The notes under the pieces: generated by a model | Seen by the model: only the letters and a program-made list of their open reading frames with translations | What the model was told of the DNA's origin: nothing | The model's database searches: none | From: JAXGXJ01 sp963816155 | GTDB lineage: Bacteria > Actinomycetota > Thermoleophilia > RBG-16-64-13 | Assembly: GCA_963816155.1 (NCBI GenBank) | Contig: CAWFJE010000009.1 | Location: forward strand, 248,001 to 312,000 | Reading direction: 5' to 3' | Length of the DNA stretch: 64,000 bases | Made by a program: the position numbers and the translations under genes | Part shown: one piece after another, positions 41,683 to 50,547 of the stretch | Layout of the letters: every line of letters starts with the position of its first letter | Numbering within the stretch: the stretch's first letter is position 1

Positions 41683-43167
41683 CTAGGGCAGGTATTTCTC
41701 CAGGTCGACATCCATGAACTGCGGCCGCTCGAAGCGCTCTTTGAGGTCGAAGGGGACAGTGCAGTCGAAGATGGTCTTGCAGCAGGTGCCGAACGTGCGC
41801 AGCATGGGGTTGAACTCAGGCGTCGCCGACGGGTCGAGTGTGTGGCAGCGTACCCCGGGCAAGAAGATGGTACTCACATCGCCCTGGTAGCGTGTGGTCA
41901 TGGCCCACATGACGTCGTTGATGTCGTAGAGGTCGACGTCCTCGTCGACCAGGATGACGTGCTTGAGTTCTGAGAAGGCCGCGAAGGCGACGATGGCGGC
42001 CTGGCGTTGCCGCCCTTCATCGCCCATGTTGCGCTTCTTGATCTGAAGGATAGCCAGGTACTTGCCGCCCCCAGCCGCGTGGCAGTAGACATTTTGCAGG
42101 AAGCCGGGCATGGCATCCTCGACCAGCCGGAAGATGCTGGCTTCGGTGGGCAAGCCCGCCAGAGTGACATGCTCCTCCCCAGGGCCTACCAGTATCTGGA
42201 AGATGGGGTCGATGCGATGGGTGACGGCGGTCACGTGCAGCACCGGCAGTCCGGGCTGCGCGGCCCCAACGTAGCCGGGGAATTCAGGCATAGCCCAGCC
42301 GCTTCCCGTGAGCGCGTCCTCGTCCACGACCACGTTGGGCCGGAACTCGCCCTCAAGCACGACTTCGGCTCGGGCGATGGCCTTCGCGTTCTGAGTGAGG
42401 CAGTCGACCAATTCCACCGGCCGGTTGCGGAGGCCACCGGCGATGGTCAATTCGTCGAAGCCCAAGGGGGTGGTGGGAGCCTCGAAGGAGGTGGCTACGT
42501 AGATAGCAGGGTCGAAGCCCATGCTCACCGACACCGGGAGCGGCTTGCCCATGGCCCACGCCTTCTCCAGGAAGACGCCGATATGGCGGCCCAGATTGAA
42601 GCTCACGCTCAGCGTGTCGGGACCGTGGAAGCACATGCGGTGGATAGTGACGTCCGAGACCCCTGTCTCGGGGTCCTCGCCGCGCATGAGGGCCATGTTG
42701 AGGAAGGCGCCGGTGTCCCGTGGGGTGCTCACGATCTGCGGGATGAGCGTCCGCAGGTCGAAGGGGGGCTTGTAAACGACCTCCTGGCAGGGTGCTGCCG
42801 AGGCGTCGACCACCACAGGCGGTACAGGCCGGTCGAGAGCAGCCAGAAGGTCGAAGGCCAGACGCTCGGGTGAGGAGCCCATGAGGAGTGCCGTCCGTTT
42901 CCTACTGGCCAGTACGCCGGTCAGGACACGCATGCCGGAGCCCTTGACCCTCTCGAACATCATGGCCGGCCCCAGTTTGGTGGGGGGAGGAGTGGGCGTG
43001 CCGGATCCCACGCGCCGGTAGACACCGGCCAGTTCCAGGTACGGATCGACCTCGACGCTCGTGGTCAACAGCTGTCCAGGGTGCTCGGCGAGAAAGGTGA
43101 CCGCTGTCCGCAGGTCGTTGATGTCGGATGGTTGCATCCGCGCGGCGCCGGTTGCGCTGCTCTCCAT
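41683..43167 (-). CDS. UbiD-family prenyl-FMN-dependent decarboxylase
   Basis: A 494-residue UbiD/Fdc-like enzyme: DLRTLIPQIVSTPRDTGAFLNMALM, the VTIHRMCFHGPDTLSV region, VLEGEFRPN and EFPGYVG (the conserved Glu segment), and the C-terminal LVDEDVDLYDINDVMWAM. It reversibly decarboxylates aromatic or alpha,beta-unsaturated acids with prenylated FMN. The maturase UbiX is not in the window. ATG 43167 has GGAGGA 4-5 bases upstream; an in-frame start 24 bases earlier would overlap that site. It is monocistronic; the substrate cannot be read from sequence. Confidence 0.9.
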   Translation of the reverse strand: MESSATGAARMQPSDINDLRTAVTFLAEHPGQLLTTSVEVDPYLELAGVYRRVGSGTPTPPPTKLGPAMMFERVKGSGMRVLTGVLASRKRTALLMGSSPERLAFDLLAALDRPVPPVVVDASAAPCQEVVYKPPFDLRTLIPQIVSTPRDTGAFLNMALMRGEDPETGVSDVTIHRMCFHGPDTLSVSFNLGRHIGVFLEKAWAMGKPLPVSVSMGFDPAIYVATSFEAPTTPLGFDELTIAGGLRNRPVELVDCLTQNAKAIARAEVVLEGEFRPNVVVDEDALTGSGWAMPEFPGYVGAAQPGLPVLHVTAVTHRIDPIFQILVGPGEEHVTLAGLPTEASIFRLVEDAMPGFLQNVYCHAAGGGKYLAILQIKKRNMGDEGRQRQAAIVAFAAFSELKHVILVDEDVDLYDINDVMWAMTTRYQGDVSTIFLPGVRCHTLDPSATPEFNPMLRTFGTCCKTIFDCTVPFDLKERFERPQFMDVDLEKYLP

Positions 43168-43306
43168 GTGCTCCTCCTTGGCCAGACTCACTGTTCGACT
43201 ATATCAGAATCAGAATTCTTCAATGCATCGTTACAGGCTGAAATCGCAGTGGCACAGCATGGCCTTGGCTAGAATGGGGGTGCGGAGCGGATAGAGGAGG
43301 AGTCTC

Positions 43307-44254
43307 GTGGCAAGCAGGGGCAAATTGGCGGTGATAGGCGCGGGAGGCACTGGGGCCAGTTGGGCAGGGCTGTTCGCGTCTCGTGGTTACTCGGTGGCTC
43401 TGTACGATGCCGGCCAAGAGGCCGCCTTCCAAGGCGTTCGGCGCGCGGAGCGCGCGGCCCGTTTCCTCGTGGCCAAGGGTCTAGCGGAGCCCGGTGCGGC
43501 GGAACGAGGCGTCGGCATGTTGAGCGCCGCCTCCAGTCTGGAGGAGGCGGTCGCCGGGGCCATGCTGGTGCAAGAGGCCGTGCCGGACGACCTCTCGGTC
43601 AAGAGAGCGGTGTTCGCAGCCATCGGTCAGGCGGCGCCTGAGGAAGCGCTCATCGCCACCAGCACGTCGGGACTCTCCATCAGCGCCATACAGGAGGACG
43701 TGCATCGGCCGGGGCGTACTCTGGCCGCTCACCCCTACAATCCTCCCCACCTCATCCCTCTGGTGGAGTTGGCCGCAGGCCGTCTCACAGATCCCGCGTC
43801 CGTCGACCGCGCCGCCTCTTTTTACCGCGATCTGGGGAAGGAGGTGGTGATAGTGAACGGAGACATCCCCGGCTACATCGCCAACAGGCTGTCGGCCGCT
43901 CTGTGGCGGGAGGCCATCGATCTCGTACGCTCAGGGGTGGCCAGCGTCGAGGAAGTCGACCGGGCCGTGCGTTCCGGACCGGGACTGCGCTGGGCGGTCA
44001 TGGGCCCGCACCTCATCTACCATCTGGGCGGAGGCGCAGCAGGCATCCGCGGCCACATAGCCCACCTGACCGCCACCAAGGAAGGGATGCTGCGCGACCT
44101 GGCCACGTGGACCGAATTCCCCTCCGACACGGCTGAGGTCCTGGCCCGCGGCTTGGAGGGTGAGACCGGGGGGAGGTCACTGGAGGAATTGGAGGCGCAG
44201 CGCGACGAGACTCTGGCGGCTCTGTTGACAGCTCTTCGCGACGCGGGAGGCTGA
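43307..44254 (+). CDS. 3-hydroxyacyl-CoA dehydrogenase family NAD-binding oxidoreductase
   Basis: A 315-residue two-domain enzyme: N-terminal Rossmann fold with VIGAGGTGASWAGLFASRGYSVALYD, then LVQEAVPDDLSVKR, ATSTSGLSIS and HPYNPPHLIPLVEL, and a C-terminal all-helical 3HCDH domain with NGDIPGYIANRL. It resembles L-gulonate 3-dehydrogenase/lambda-crystallin and 3-hydroxybutyryl-CoA dehydrogenase more than multifunctional beta-oxidation proteins. The GTG at 43307 has GGAGGAG about 5 bases upstream. It is divergent from ubiD with 139 bases between. Confidence 0.9.
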   Translation: MASRGKLAVIGAGGTGASWAGLFASRGYSVALYDAGQEAAFQGVRRAERAARFLVAKGLAEPGAAERGVGMLSAASSLEEAVAGAMLVQEAVPDDLSVKRAVFAAIGQAAPEEALIATSTSGLSISAIQEDVHRPGRTLAAHPYNPPHLIPLVELAAGRLTDPASVDRAASFYRDLGKEVVIVNGDIPGYIANRLSAALWREAIDLVRSGVASVEEVDRAVRSGPGLRWAVMGPHLIYHLGGGAAGIRGHIAHLTATKEGMLRDLATWTEFPSDTAEVLARGLEGETGGRSLEELEAQRDETLAALLTALRDAGG

Positions 44255-44256
44255 GT

Positions 44257-44925
44257 CTATTCGATCTGCCCCCGGATGGCGTCGATCGGGTGAGACTCGT
44301 TGCCGATGCTCACGTAGGTGTTGCCGGAGGAGATGAGGGCCACTAGGTCGTTGATAGTCTGTCCCTGCAGCGAGCCGATCAGATCTCCCTCCTCGATGAA
44401 TCCTTCCGCCAGCACGCCCGTGTACTCACCTATCTCAGCGGGACCGGGGAAAAGGGTCACGATCGCGGCCCCCGAAGTGCCCGGGGCTCCCTCATAGATG
44501 GAGGCGACGCTGGGGTTGGTGAGCATGCTGGTCACGTCGAGCACGAAGGTGAGCGTGTCCTTGTCGGCGTCGTACTCGAGGTCGAGCGTGGCGGCAGCAG
44601 CGGTCTGTACCGCGGGTACCGACTGGTCACCGGTGAGTTCGGCGGCGAAGAGGCTGGAGGTTAACTCGCTGGTGGGGGGGCTCCCACCCTGCGTGGTATC
44701 TGTCGTCTCCGTGGTATTTGTAGTATCCGTGCTGTCGGTCGACTCGGTGGTCGAGGTCGTGCTGGTGTCGTCACCGCCCGAGAGCGCTACGACCAAAACC
44801 ACGATCAGGATTATGAGGGCCAGAAGGCCGATGACAGCCACCAAGCGCCGCCTTTGTATCTGCTTGGCTCGGCGCTCGCGCGCCCGCGCTCTGGCCTGGG
44901 GGTCAGTCCTATTCTCCGGCTCCAT
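44257..44925 (-). CDS. Membrane-anchored CHRD-domain protein
   Basis: A 222-residue protein: basic N-terminus, one transmembrane helix (about 29-48), a Ser/Thr/Asp-rich linker (about 50-85), and an extracytoplasmic CHRD domain (about 90-222) with FAAELTGDQSVPAVQTAA, LDVTSML and EFIEEGDL-like segments ending in AIRGQIE. CHRD domains occur in secreted proteins from bacteria to chordin; function in bacteria is unknown. GGAGGAA precedes the ATG. It converges with the 3HCDH gene, the stops being 2 bases apart. Confidence 0.85.
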   Translation of the reverse strand: MEPENRTDPQARARARERRAKQIQRRRLVAVIGLLALIILIVVLVVALSGGDDTSTTSTTESTDSTDTTNTTETTDTTQGGSPPTSELTSSLFAAELTGDQSVPAVQTAAAATLDLEYDADKDTLTFVLDVTSMLTNPSVASIYEGAPGTSGAAIVTLFPGPAEIGEYTGVLAEGFIEEGDLIGSLQGQTINDLVALISSGNTYVSIGNESHPIDAIRGQIE

Positions 44926-45097
44926 CAGTTCCTCCGCCGCTCAACTCTTTCCAGCCGTCGGGTTGTACTATACCCACAGTTACTCCGTAGAATTCTCCAG
45001 CGAGGCCCAGTTCCCTGGTACAGACTCCGTTTCTTGAGCTCGGCCGCTCTGGCGCCGCATTGGACTTCCCTTCAATCGGCCCGTCCGCCAGGCGTGT

Positions 45098-45739
45098 TCA
45101 GCGGGCGCGCCCCATCAGATGTCCACCGAGACCGGTGAGCCACAGGAGTATGGGGTAGGCCACCCATCGCTCTATGCCCCCGTCGCCCAAAGGAGCCATG
45201 GGATCGGAGTCGCCGAGGATCAGGTAGAGCAGGAGACTGATCAGGGCAACAACTCCGAGGACCACCGAGAAGTAGCGGAAAGGCGGAGTCTCCACGTTCC
45301 ACGCCACGATGGCGGCCACACCTCCCGCGGTGAAGGCTAGGAGCGCGAAAAGCGCGTGGACGGTCCCATGGTCGCCCGGAAAGAGGCCCACCCCAAGGGC
45401 ACCCAAGCCGAACAGGGCCAGCAGGATAGGCGCTGCAAGGCGCCCAAAGCCACGCTGCATGCAGAACGAGGCCACCAGGATGAGTGCACCCGAGACCATC
45501 ATCACCGTGTTGAAGATGGTGGCGGATGGTTCTTCGATGACGCTGTCGGGAGGCGCCGTCGCCCCCAAGTCGCTGATCTCGTTCTGGGATGTGCTGTAGC
45601 CCGGGGGATACAGGGCCTCAGCGGTGATGATCCCCATGAGGGCGATCACGCCGGCGGCGAACAGGAGTGCTCCCGCCACCGCCAGGTAGCGGGGTCGTAT
45701 CATGCCGCTGCGGCGGACCGGCCGTCGTGTCTTGGCCAT
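45098..45739 (-). CDS. DUF998 family membrane protein
   Basis: A 213-residue protein with six predicted helices and the DUF998 N-terminal pattern of helix 1 followed by LYPPGYSTSQNEISDLGA. Function unknown. The ATG at 45739 (MAKTRRP) is chosen because GGGAG lies 6 bases upstream; an ATG at 45754 is an alternative. It stands alone. Confidence 0.85.
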   Translation of the reverse strand: MAKTRRPVRRSGMIRPRYLAVAGALLFAAGVIALMGIITAEALYPPGYSTSQNEISDLGATAPPDSVIEEPSATIFNTVMMVSGALILVASFCMQRGFGRLAAPILLALFGLGALGVGLFPGDHGTVHALFALLAFTAGGVAAIVAWNVETPPFRYFSVVLGVVALISLLLYLILGDSDPMAPLGDGGIERWVAYPILLWLTGLGGHLMGRAR

Positions 45740-45850
45740 CAGAGCTCCCTTCATATGCGAACGACTCCATTGTACGCGGGCAGCCGCCGCGAAGGCGGAT
45801 CGGATGACCACGGACCGGGTGTCGGCGGGCCGCTGCTACACTTGGACCGT

Positions 45851-46711
45851 ATGTCGAGCCTATGGGACACGGTGCGAAACCTGGCGGGGGGCGGCCCCGG
45901 TGCAACTGGGCCGCCGCGGGTTCCCCAGCGCGCCTCGTCGTTCCATCTCTTCTGGGACTTTCCCGCTCCTTCGTCAGGTCGGAGACCGACCGACAGACGA
46001 CTGGCGGAAGTCTCGGCGACCCTCGAGGTGCTCGTCCCTCCCCGCGCCCAGGCGCTATATTTCTGGGCTCTCCAGGTCGATTTTGCAGACACGCGCGGGA
46101 TATGGGGTGGCGGTCACACCGGGCTGCAGTGGAACCGGCGCTATCCCGGCGGTACGGCAGTCAACTGGGGTGGGTACGAGTCGGCGGAGTCGGGCGGGCG
46201 GGTCCTCTCCGGGACGGTTTCCTCGTTGCCCGGATTTGCTGACGATCCGCACACGCTGGCCTTTGCCTGGCGGGCTCTGCGCGCATACCGGTTCCGGGTC
46301 TATCCGTCCCCCGACCTGGGCGGTGCGTGGAGGGCGGAAGTGGCGGATCTCGCTTCCGGAGCCGTTCATGTCATCCGCGATCTCGTGCCGCCCGCCGGCC
46401 GCGGGTCCTCCGCCGGCCTCCAGCCCCTCGGAGGCACGGACTCCGTCCATCTAGTCCGGCCCATGGTGTGGTCGGAGGTCTTCGCTCCGTGCGACGCTCC
46501 CTCCGTCACCGTCCGCTGGAGCGACCTGCAGGCTGTGGAGGAGGGTGGGGCAGTGCTCAGACCGGAGGCGGTGCGCGTCAATTATCAGGCGGCCGGCGCG
46601 GGAGGCTGTCCCAACACCACGGTTGCCACAGATGGGACAGGCGTACTGCAGATCACCGCAGCGGGGCGCTCGGCAGCCCAAGGGAGCAGGCTCATCCTAC
46701 CGGGGGGCTGA
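45851..46711 (+). CDS. Hypothetical protein of unknown family
   Basis: A 286-residue, Trp-, Gly- and Arg-rich soluble protein (ALYFWALQVDF; GGGHTGLQWNRRYPGG; TAVNWGGYESAE) without signal peptide or membrane helix. The pattern of alternating strands suggests a beta-rich fold, but I do not recognise the family. The start is the ATG at 45851, with only a weak purine run upstream. Its last 20 bases overlap the 3' end of the convergent phoR gene. Confidence 0.7.
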   Translation: MSSLWDTVRNLAGGGPGATGPPRVPQRASSFHLFWDFPAPSSGRRPTDRRLAEVSATLEVLVPPRAQALYFWALQVDFADTRGIWGGGHTGLQWNRRYPGGTAVNWGGYESAESGGRVLSGTVSSLPGFADDPHTLAFAWRALRAYRFRVYPSPDLGGAWRAEVADLASGAVHVIRDLVPPAGRGSSAGLQPLGGTDSVHLVRPMVWSEVFAPCDAPSVTVRWSDLQAVEEGGAVLRPEAVRVNYQAAGAGGCPNTTVATDGTGVLQITAAGRSAAQGSRLILPGG

Positions 46712-48524
46712 GGCGGGGGATGCGCACCGTGAAGGTCGACCCCACACCCAGCGTGCTCCGTACTCCCACCTGTCCCCCGTGGTACTCGGCCACGTGTCGC
46801 ACGATACTCAAGCCCAGGCCCGTGCCCCCGCTCTGGCGCGAACGGTCTTTGTCCACCCTGTAGAAGCGCTCGAAGACACGCTCTTGGTCGGCCGCCGGGA
46901 TGCCGGACCCGTCGTCCTCGACGCTTACGATCGCCCAGTCTCGTCCTTCCTCGTCCTTCTCGGAGCCGGTCAGCAGTCGGAGGTGTCCGCCCGGTTCCGT
47001 GTAACGCACAGCGTTTTCGAGCAGGTTACGGATGAGGGTACGAAGGGAGCCCTCGTCGCCAAGAACCATCAGTCCCGGTTCGGTCTCGATCAAGAGCCCA
47101 TGCTGCTTCGCGTCGACCAGCTCCGCCACCTCGTCGGCCGCCTCCAAGGCGACCGCGGTCAGGTCGATAGGGGCGAGCTCGGGCAGCACGCGTGTATCGT
47201 CCCCACCCGGATCCCGCTCCCGGTCTCTGCTTTCCGCCTCCTCAAGTCTCGACAGGGTCAGCAGGTCGTTGGTCAGATCGGTGAGGCGGTCGACCTCGGC
47301 GGACAGGCGGCCGACCGATTTCTCGGCCTGCTCAGGGTCGTCGTGAATGGCGCGGACCAGGATCTGTGCCGTCAGGGAGAGTCCTGCCAGCGGGGTCTTG
47401 AGCTCGTGGGACACGTTGGTGGCGAAGTCTCGCCGCATCCGCTCGATGGCGATGCGCGCCGATTCGTCGCGGACGACGAAGAGCGTCTGACCCGGCTGGG
47501 CACCCACCGTCTGCAGGGGCAGGACCTCCACCGTCAAGGAGCGCGAACCTCCGGGCTGCAGCACCTCCGTGATGGGCCCGCCCGCCGCGCGCGCCTTCTC
47601 GGCGAGCTGGCCGGAGGGGAAGGAACGGGCCGTATGCACCAAGGGCAGCCCTTCGGTGCCCTCGAAGTCTGTGCCCAGTATCCGGCTCGCGGCCGGGTTG
47701 GCCCGTAGGAGGCGGCCGTAGCCGTCCATGAGCACGACCCCTTCCGTCATGGCTCGGAGGACCCCTCGGGTCCGCTCGGCCTCTTCCGTAAGCTCCAGGG
47801 CCCTCGTCTCCAACTGCTCAGCCATGCTGTTCAGAGAATCCGCCAGTTCTCCCAACTCATCGCTGCGGCGCACGCTGGTCCTGAAGGCGAAGTCTCCCGA
47901 TGCGACGCGTGAGGTCATGAAGCGCAGCTTCTCCAACGGCTTGGTTATGGAACGGGTCAGGAGATACGCCACCGCCAACATGGGCAGGAGCAGCACCGCC
48001 CAGACTATGAGCGGGATGCGCCACGAGGCGGCCAGCATGGCGTCGATCCGGCCGGCGGGCAAGGCCGCCCGCAGGACGCCTTCCGACCATTTCGCGTCGC
48101 CGGCGGCGAGGGGGACGGCCACGTAGACCTCCTCCTGTCCGAGGGTGGCCGATTGACGACGCTCCCGACCCTCATTGCCGGCCAGCGCCTGCCGGACCTC
48201 GGGCCGGTCGGCGTGGTTGTCGAGCGTGGCTGGGTCGGCCTCCGAGTCGGCGAGGACCGTTCCCGCGCTGTCGATGAGGGTGAAACGGACGTCGCCCGCC
48301 TCCCCCGCTTTCTGGGTCAGCCGTTGCAGAGCCTCCTGATCGTCGAGTCCAGGAGAGGCCGCCTCGAGCACGGCCGCGTATTGCAGCGCCTGCCGGGACA
48401 TGTCGTCCTGCAGACGATCGAGGAAGACGCCACGTAGGGATACGGCGGTCACGAGCGCGACTATGCCCGCAAACACCAGGGTGGTGAGGGCGATGGCCAC
48501 TGGAAGCTTCCAACGGATACGCAT
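46692..48524 (-). CDS. phoR: PhoR-type membrane sensor histidine kinase
   Basis: A 610-residue kinase: helix 1 (about 8-30), extracytoplasmic domain (about 31-165), helix 2 (about 168-190), HAMP (about 191-245), PAS (about 258-365), HisKA with FATNVSHELKTPLAGLSL, and HATPase_c with LLENAVRYTEPGG, VEDDGSGIP and GTGLGLSIVRHV. This is the PhoR/PnpS layout, and its gene overlaps the phoB stop by 1 base. With the divergent pst-phoU operon it should report phosphate limitation. Its 3' end overlaps the convergent hypothetical gene. Confidence 0.92.
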   Translation of the reverse strand: MRIRWKLPVAIALTTLVFAGIVALVTAVSLRGVFLDRLQDDMSRQALQYAAVLEAASPGLDDQEALQRLTQKAGEAGDVRFTLIDSAGTVLADSEADPATLDNHADRPEVRQALAGNEGRERRQSATLGQEEVYVAVPLAAGDAKWSEGVLRAALPAGRIDAMLAASWRIPLIVWAVLLLPMLAVAYLLTRSITKPLEKLRFMTSRVASGDFAFRTSVRRSDELGELADSLNSMAEQLETRALELTEEAERTRGVLRAMTEGVVLMDGYGRLLRANPAASRILGTDFEGTEGLPLVHTARSFPSGQLAEKARAAGGPITEVLQPGGSRSLTVEVLPLQTVGAQPGQTLFVVRDESARIAIERMRRDFATNVSHELKTPLAGLSLTAQILVRAIHDDPEQAEKSVGRLSAEVDRLTDLTNDLLTLSRLEEAESRDRERDPGGDDTRVLPELAPIDLTAVALEAADEVAELVDAKQHGLLIETEPGLMVLGDEGSLRTLIRNLLENAVRYTEPGGHLRLLTGSEKDEEGRDWAIVSVEDDGSGIPAADQERVFERFYRVDKDRSRQSGGTGLGLSIVRHVAEYHGGQVGVRSTLGVGSTFTVRIPRLSPPVG

Positions 48525-49249
48525 CAGCCCTCCTCCGCTGTCTCAGATTGCAGTCTGTACCCAAAACCGCGCACCGTCTCCAGCCTGACGGACGCACGCG
48601 CCTCCTCGAGCTTGGAGCGTAGACGGCGGATGTGCACGTCGAGGCTGCGAGAGGTGGGCAGATAGCGCTGCTGCCACACGCGTTCGACTATCTCCTCGCG
48701 CGGGAACAGGTGGCCGGGCCGGGAGAGGAACAGCAAGAGGAGGTCGTACTCCTTCGGATTGAGGGTGGTCTCGGCGTGGGAGGTGCGGATGGTGTGGGTG
48801 TCGCGGTCCAGTACCAGATCGCCCGTGCTCAAAGTCCCCCCGGCGGACTCTTTGCCCACCACGCTGATGCCGGCCGCATCTCTGCGCAGGCGGGCCTTCA
48901 CGCGGGCCAAGAGCACATCCAGGTCGAACGGCTTGGTGATGTAGTCGTCGGCCCCGGAATCGAGGCCTTCCAGGATGGTCTCCCGTTCTGCGCGCGCGGT
49001 GAGCATGATGATGGGCAAGCGGGGCTTGCGCCTGATGATCTCTCTGCTGGCCGTCATGCCGTCCAGTCCGGGCAGCATGAGATCCATGAGCACGAGGTCC
49101 ACCGGAAGAGTGAGGGCCGTGTGCAGGCCCGAGCGGCCGTCGTACTCCTGCAGCACCTCGTAACCCGCCCTGCGCAAGGCGTACGCCACCGATTCCGAGA
49201 TGGTGGGGTCGTCCTCGACGAGCAGGACACATTTGGGAAGCTGCTCTAT
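48524..49249 (-). CDS. phoB: PhoB-type response regulator, apparently starting at ATA
   Basis: A 241-residue OmpR/PhoB-type regulator: receiver with VLLVEDDPTIS, phospho-Asp in LVLMDLMLPG and Lys in YITKPFD, then a winged helix with LNPKEYDLLLLFLSRPG and RSLDVHIRRLRSKLE. The acidic residues EDD lie upstream of the first conventional start (GTG 49189), so the gene must begin earlier. The frame is open to about 49290 with no ATG, GTG or TTG there. GGAGG sits 7 bases before an in-frame ATA at 49249. Either ATA is used or an ATG was misread. Confidence 0.9.
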   Translation of the reverse strand: MEQLPKCVLLVEDDPTISESVAYALRRAGYEVLQEYDGRSGLHTALTLPVDLVLMDLMLPGLDGMTASREIIRRKPRLPIIMLTARAERETILEGLDSGADDYITKPFDLDVLLARVKARLRRDAAGISVVGKESAGGTLSTGDLVLDRDTHTIRTSHAETTLNPKEYDLLLLFLSRPGHLFPREEIVERVWQQRYLPTSRSLDVHIRRLRSKLEEARASVRLETVRGFGYRLQSETAEEG

Positions 49250-49290
49250 CTCGGTACCTCCACGAGTCGATTCTCGCTGTGCGGAACGAG

Positions 49291-49312
49291 TTTAACTTTA
49301 CTGTAACACCAA
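49291..49312. promoter_or_regulatory. Candidate Pho box between phoB and pstS
   Basis: Two 11-base units, TTTAACTTTAC and TGTAACACCAA, sit in tandem; each starts T-[TG]-TAAC. An 11-base repeat period is the hallmark of PhoB-type sites. It lies 42 bases before phoB and about 100 bases before pstS, so it could control both directions. Confidence 0.55.
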
Positions 49313-49413
49313 GCGCGCAGCGCCCCGGTAACCTGAGATTTGCGACGGACTACGCATGTGCCGGCGGCGGAGAGCGGAAGCCGAGAGAGAAGGCGGAAGG
49401 CGGAGATGAAGAG

Positions 49414-50547
49414 ATGGACATGAGGACTGGGCGCGCGCGAATTCTGATGGTGCCGGCGCTGGCGCTGCTTATGGTGATCCTGGTGGGTGTCTACGCCGCG
49501 GGCTGCGGTGGCGACTCTCTGCCCAGTGCCGGCGGAGGCGGCGGCGGGACGGAGACGACTGCGGGTGGTTCACCGGGCGGGAACCTGGCGGCCAGTCTCA
49601 ACGGTGCGGGTGCCACCTTCCCCAAACCCCTCTACATCGAGTGGATAGGTGAGTTCCAGGCCGCCAACCCCGACGTGAAGATCAACTACCAGGGCATCGG
49701 TTCCGGTGGCGGTATTGAGCAGTTCACCAAGTTGACGGTCGACTTCGGCGCCTCCGACGCGCCCATGAAGGACGAGGAGATCGCTGCCGCCGAGGCGGCG
49801 GGCGGTGCGAAGGTGCTGCACATCCCCACCGTCTTCGGATCTGTGGTCCTCGCCTATAACCTGGGCGACGTCTCCGACCTGAAGCTCGACTCGGATACGC
49901 TCGCGGCCATATATCTGGGCGAGATCACCATATGGAACGACCCGCGGATCGCCGCCCTCAACCCCGATGCTGCGCTACCCGACCAGATCATCCAGGCCGT
50001 GCATCGCTCGGATTCTTCGGGCACGACCAACATCTTCACCAGCTACCTGAGCGAGGTCTCGAGTTCGTTCGCCGAGGCTGTGGGACCGGGCAAAGACGTG
50101 CCGTGGCCGTCCGGCGTGGGAGGCCAGGGCAATGACGGCGTGGCCGCCGTCGTCCAACAGCAAGCCGGAAGCATCGGCTACGTGGAACTCTCCTACGCGC
50201 TGGAGTCCGGGCTGCCCATGGCCGGCCTGAAGAATCAGGCAGGGAACTTCATCACTCCCAGTCTCGAGTCGACGTCCGCCGCTGCGGACGGCGCCAGTTT
50301 CCCTGAAGATCTGCGCTTCTCGGTGTCGAACAGCGCCAACGCCGAAGCCTACCCCATCGTGGGAGCGACCTGGATCCTGGCCTACCAGCAGATGGCCGAC
50401 ACGACCAAGGTGGACGCCCTCAAAGCCTGGATCACCCAGTCGCTGACTGAAGGGACCGCGTTGGCCGAGGAGTTGGGATACGCGCCTCTGCCGGACGCAC
50501 TGCGCGAACTGGCCTTGGCCAAGGTGGACACCATACGTGCATTCTGA
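49414..50547 (+). CDS. pstS: Phosphate ABC transporter substrate-binding lipoprotein
   Basis: A 377-residue PstS: signal peptide with lipobox YAAGC, a Gly/Ser/Thr linker, then LNGAGATFPKPLYIEWIGEFQ, INYQGIGSGGGIEQF, DFGASDAPM and HRSDSSGTTNIFTSYL, all phosphate-contact motifs of the family. The ATG at 49414 is supported by GGAG about 9 bases upstream; an upstream GTG frame would place 45 polar residues before the signal. It is first of the pst operon. Confidence 0.95.
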   Translation: MDMRTGRARILMVPALALLMVILVGVYAAGCGGDSLPSAGGGGGGTETTAGGSPGGNLAASLNGAGATFPKPLYIEWIGEFQAANPDVKINYQGIGSGGGIEQFTKLTVDFGASDAPMKDEEIAAAEAAGGAKVLHIPTVFGSVVLAYNLGDVSDLKLDSDTLAAIYLGEITIWNDPRIAALNPDAALPDQIIQAVHRSDSSGTTNIFTSYLSEVSSSFAEAVGPGKDVPWPSGVGGQGNDGVAAVVQQQAGSIGYVELSYALESGLPMAGLKNQAGNFITPSLESTSAAADGASFPEDLRFSVSNSANAEAYPIVGATWILAYQQMADTTKVDALKAWITQSLTEGTALAEELGYAPLPDALRELALAKVDTIRAF

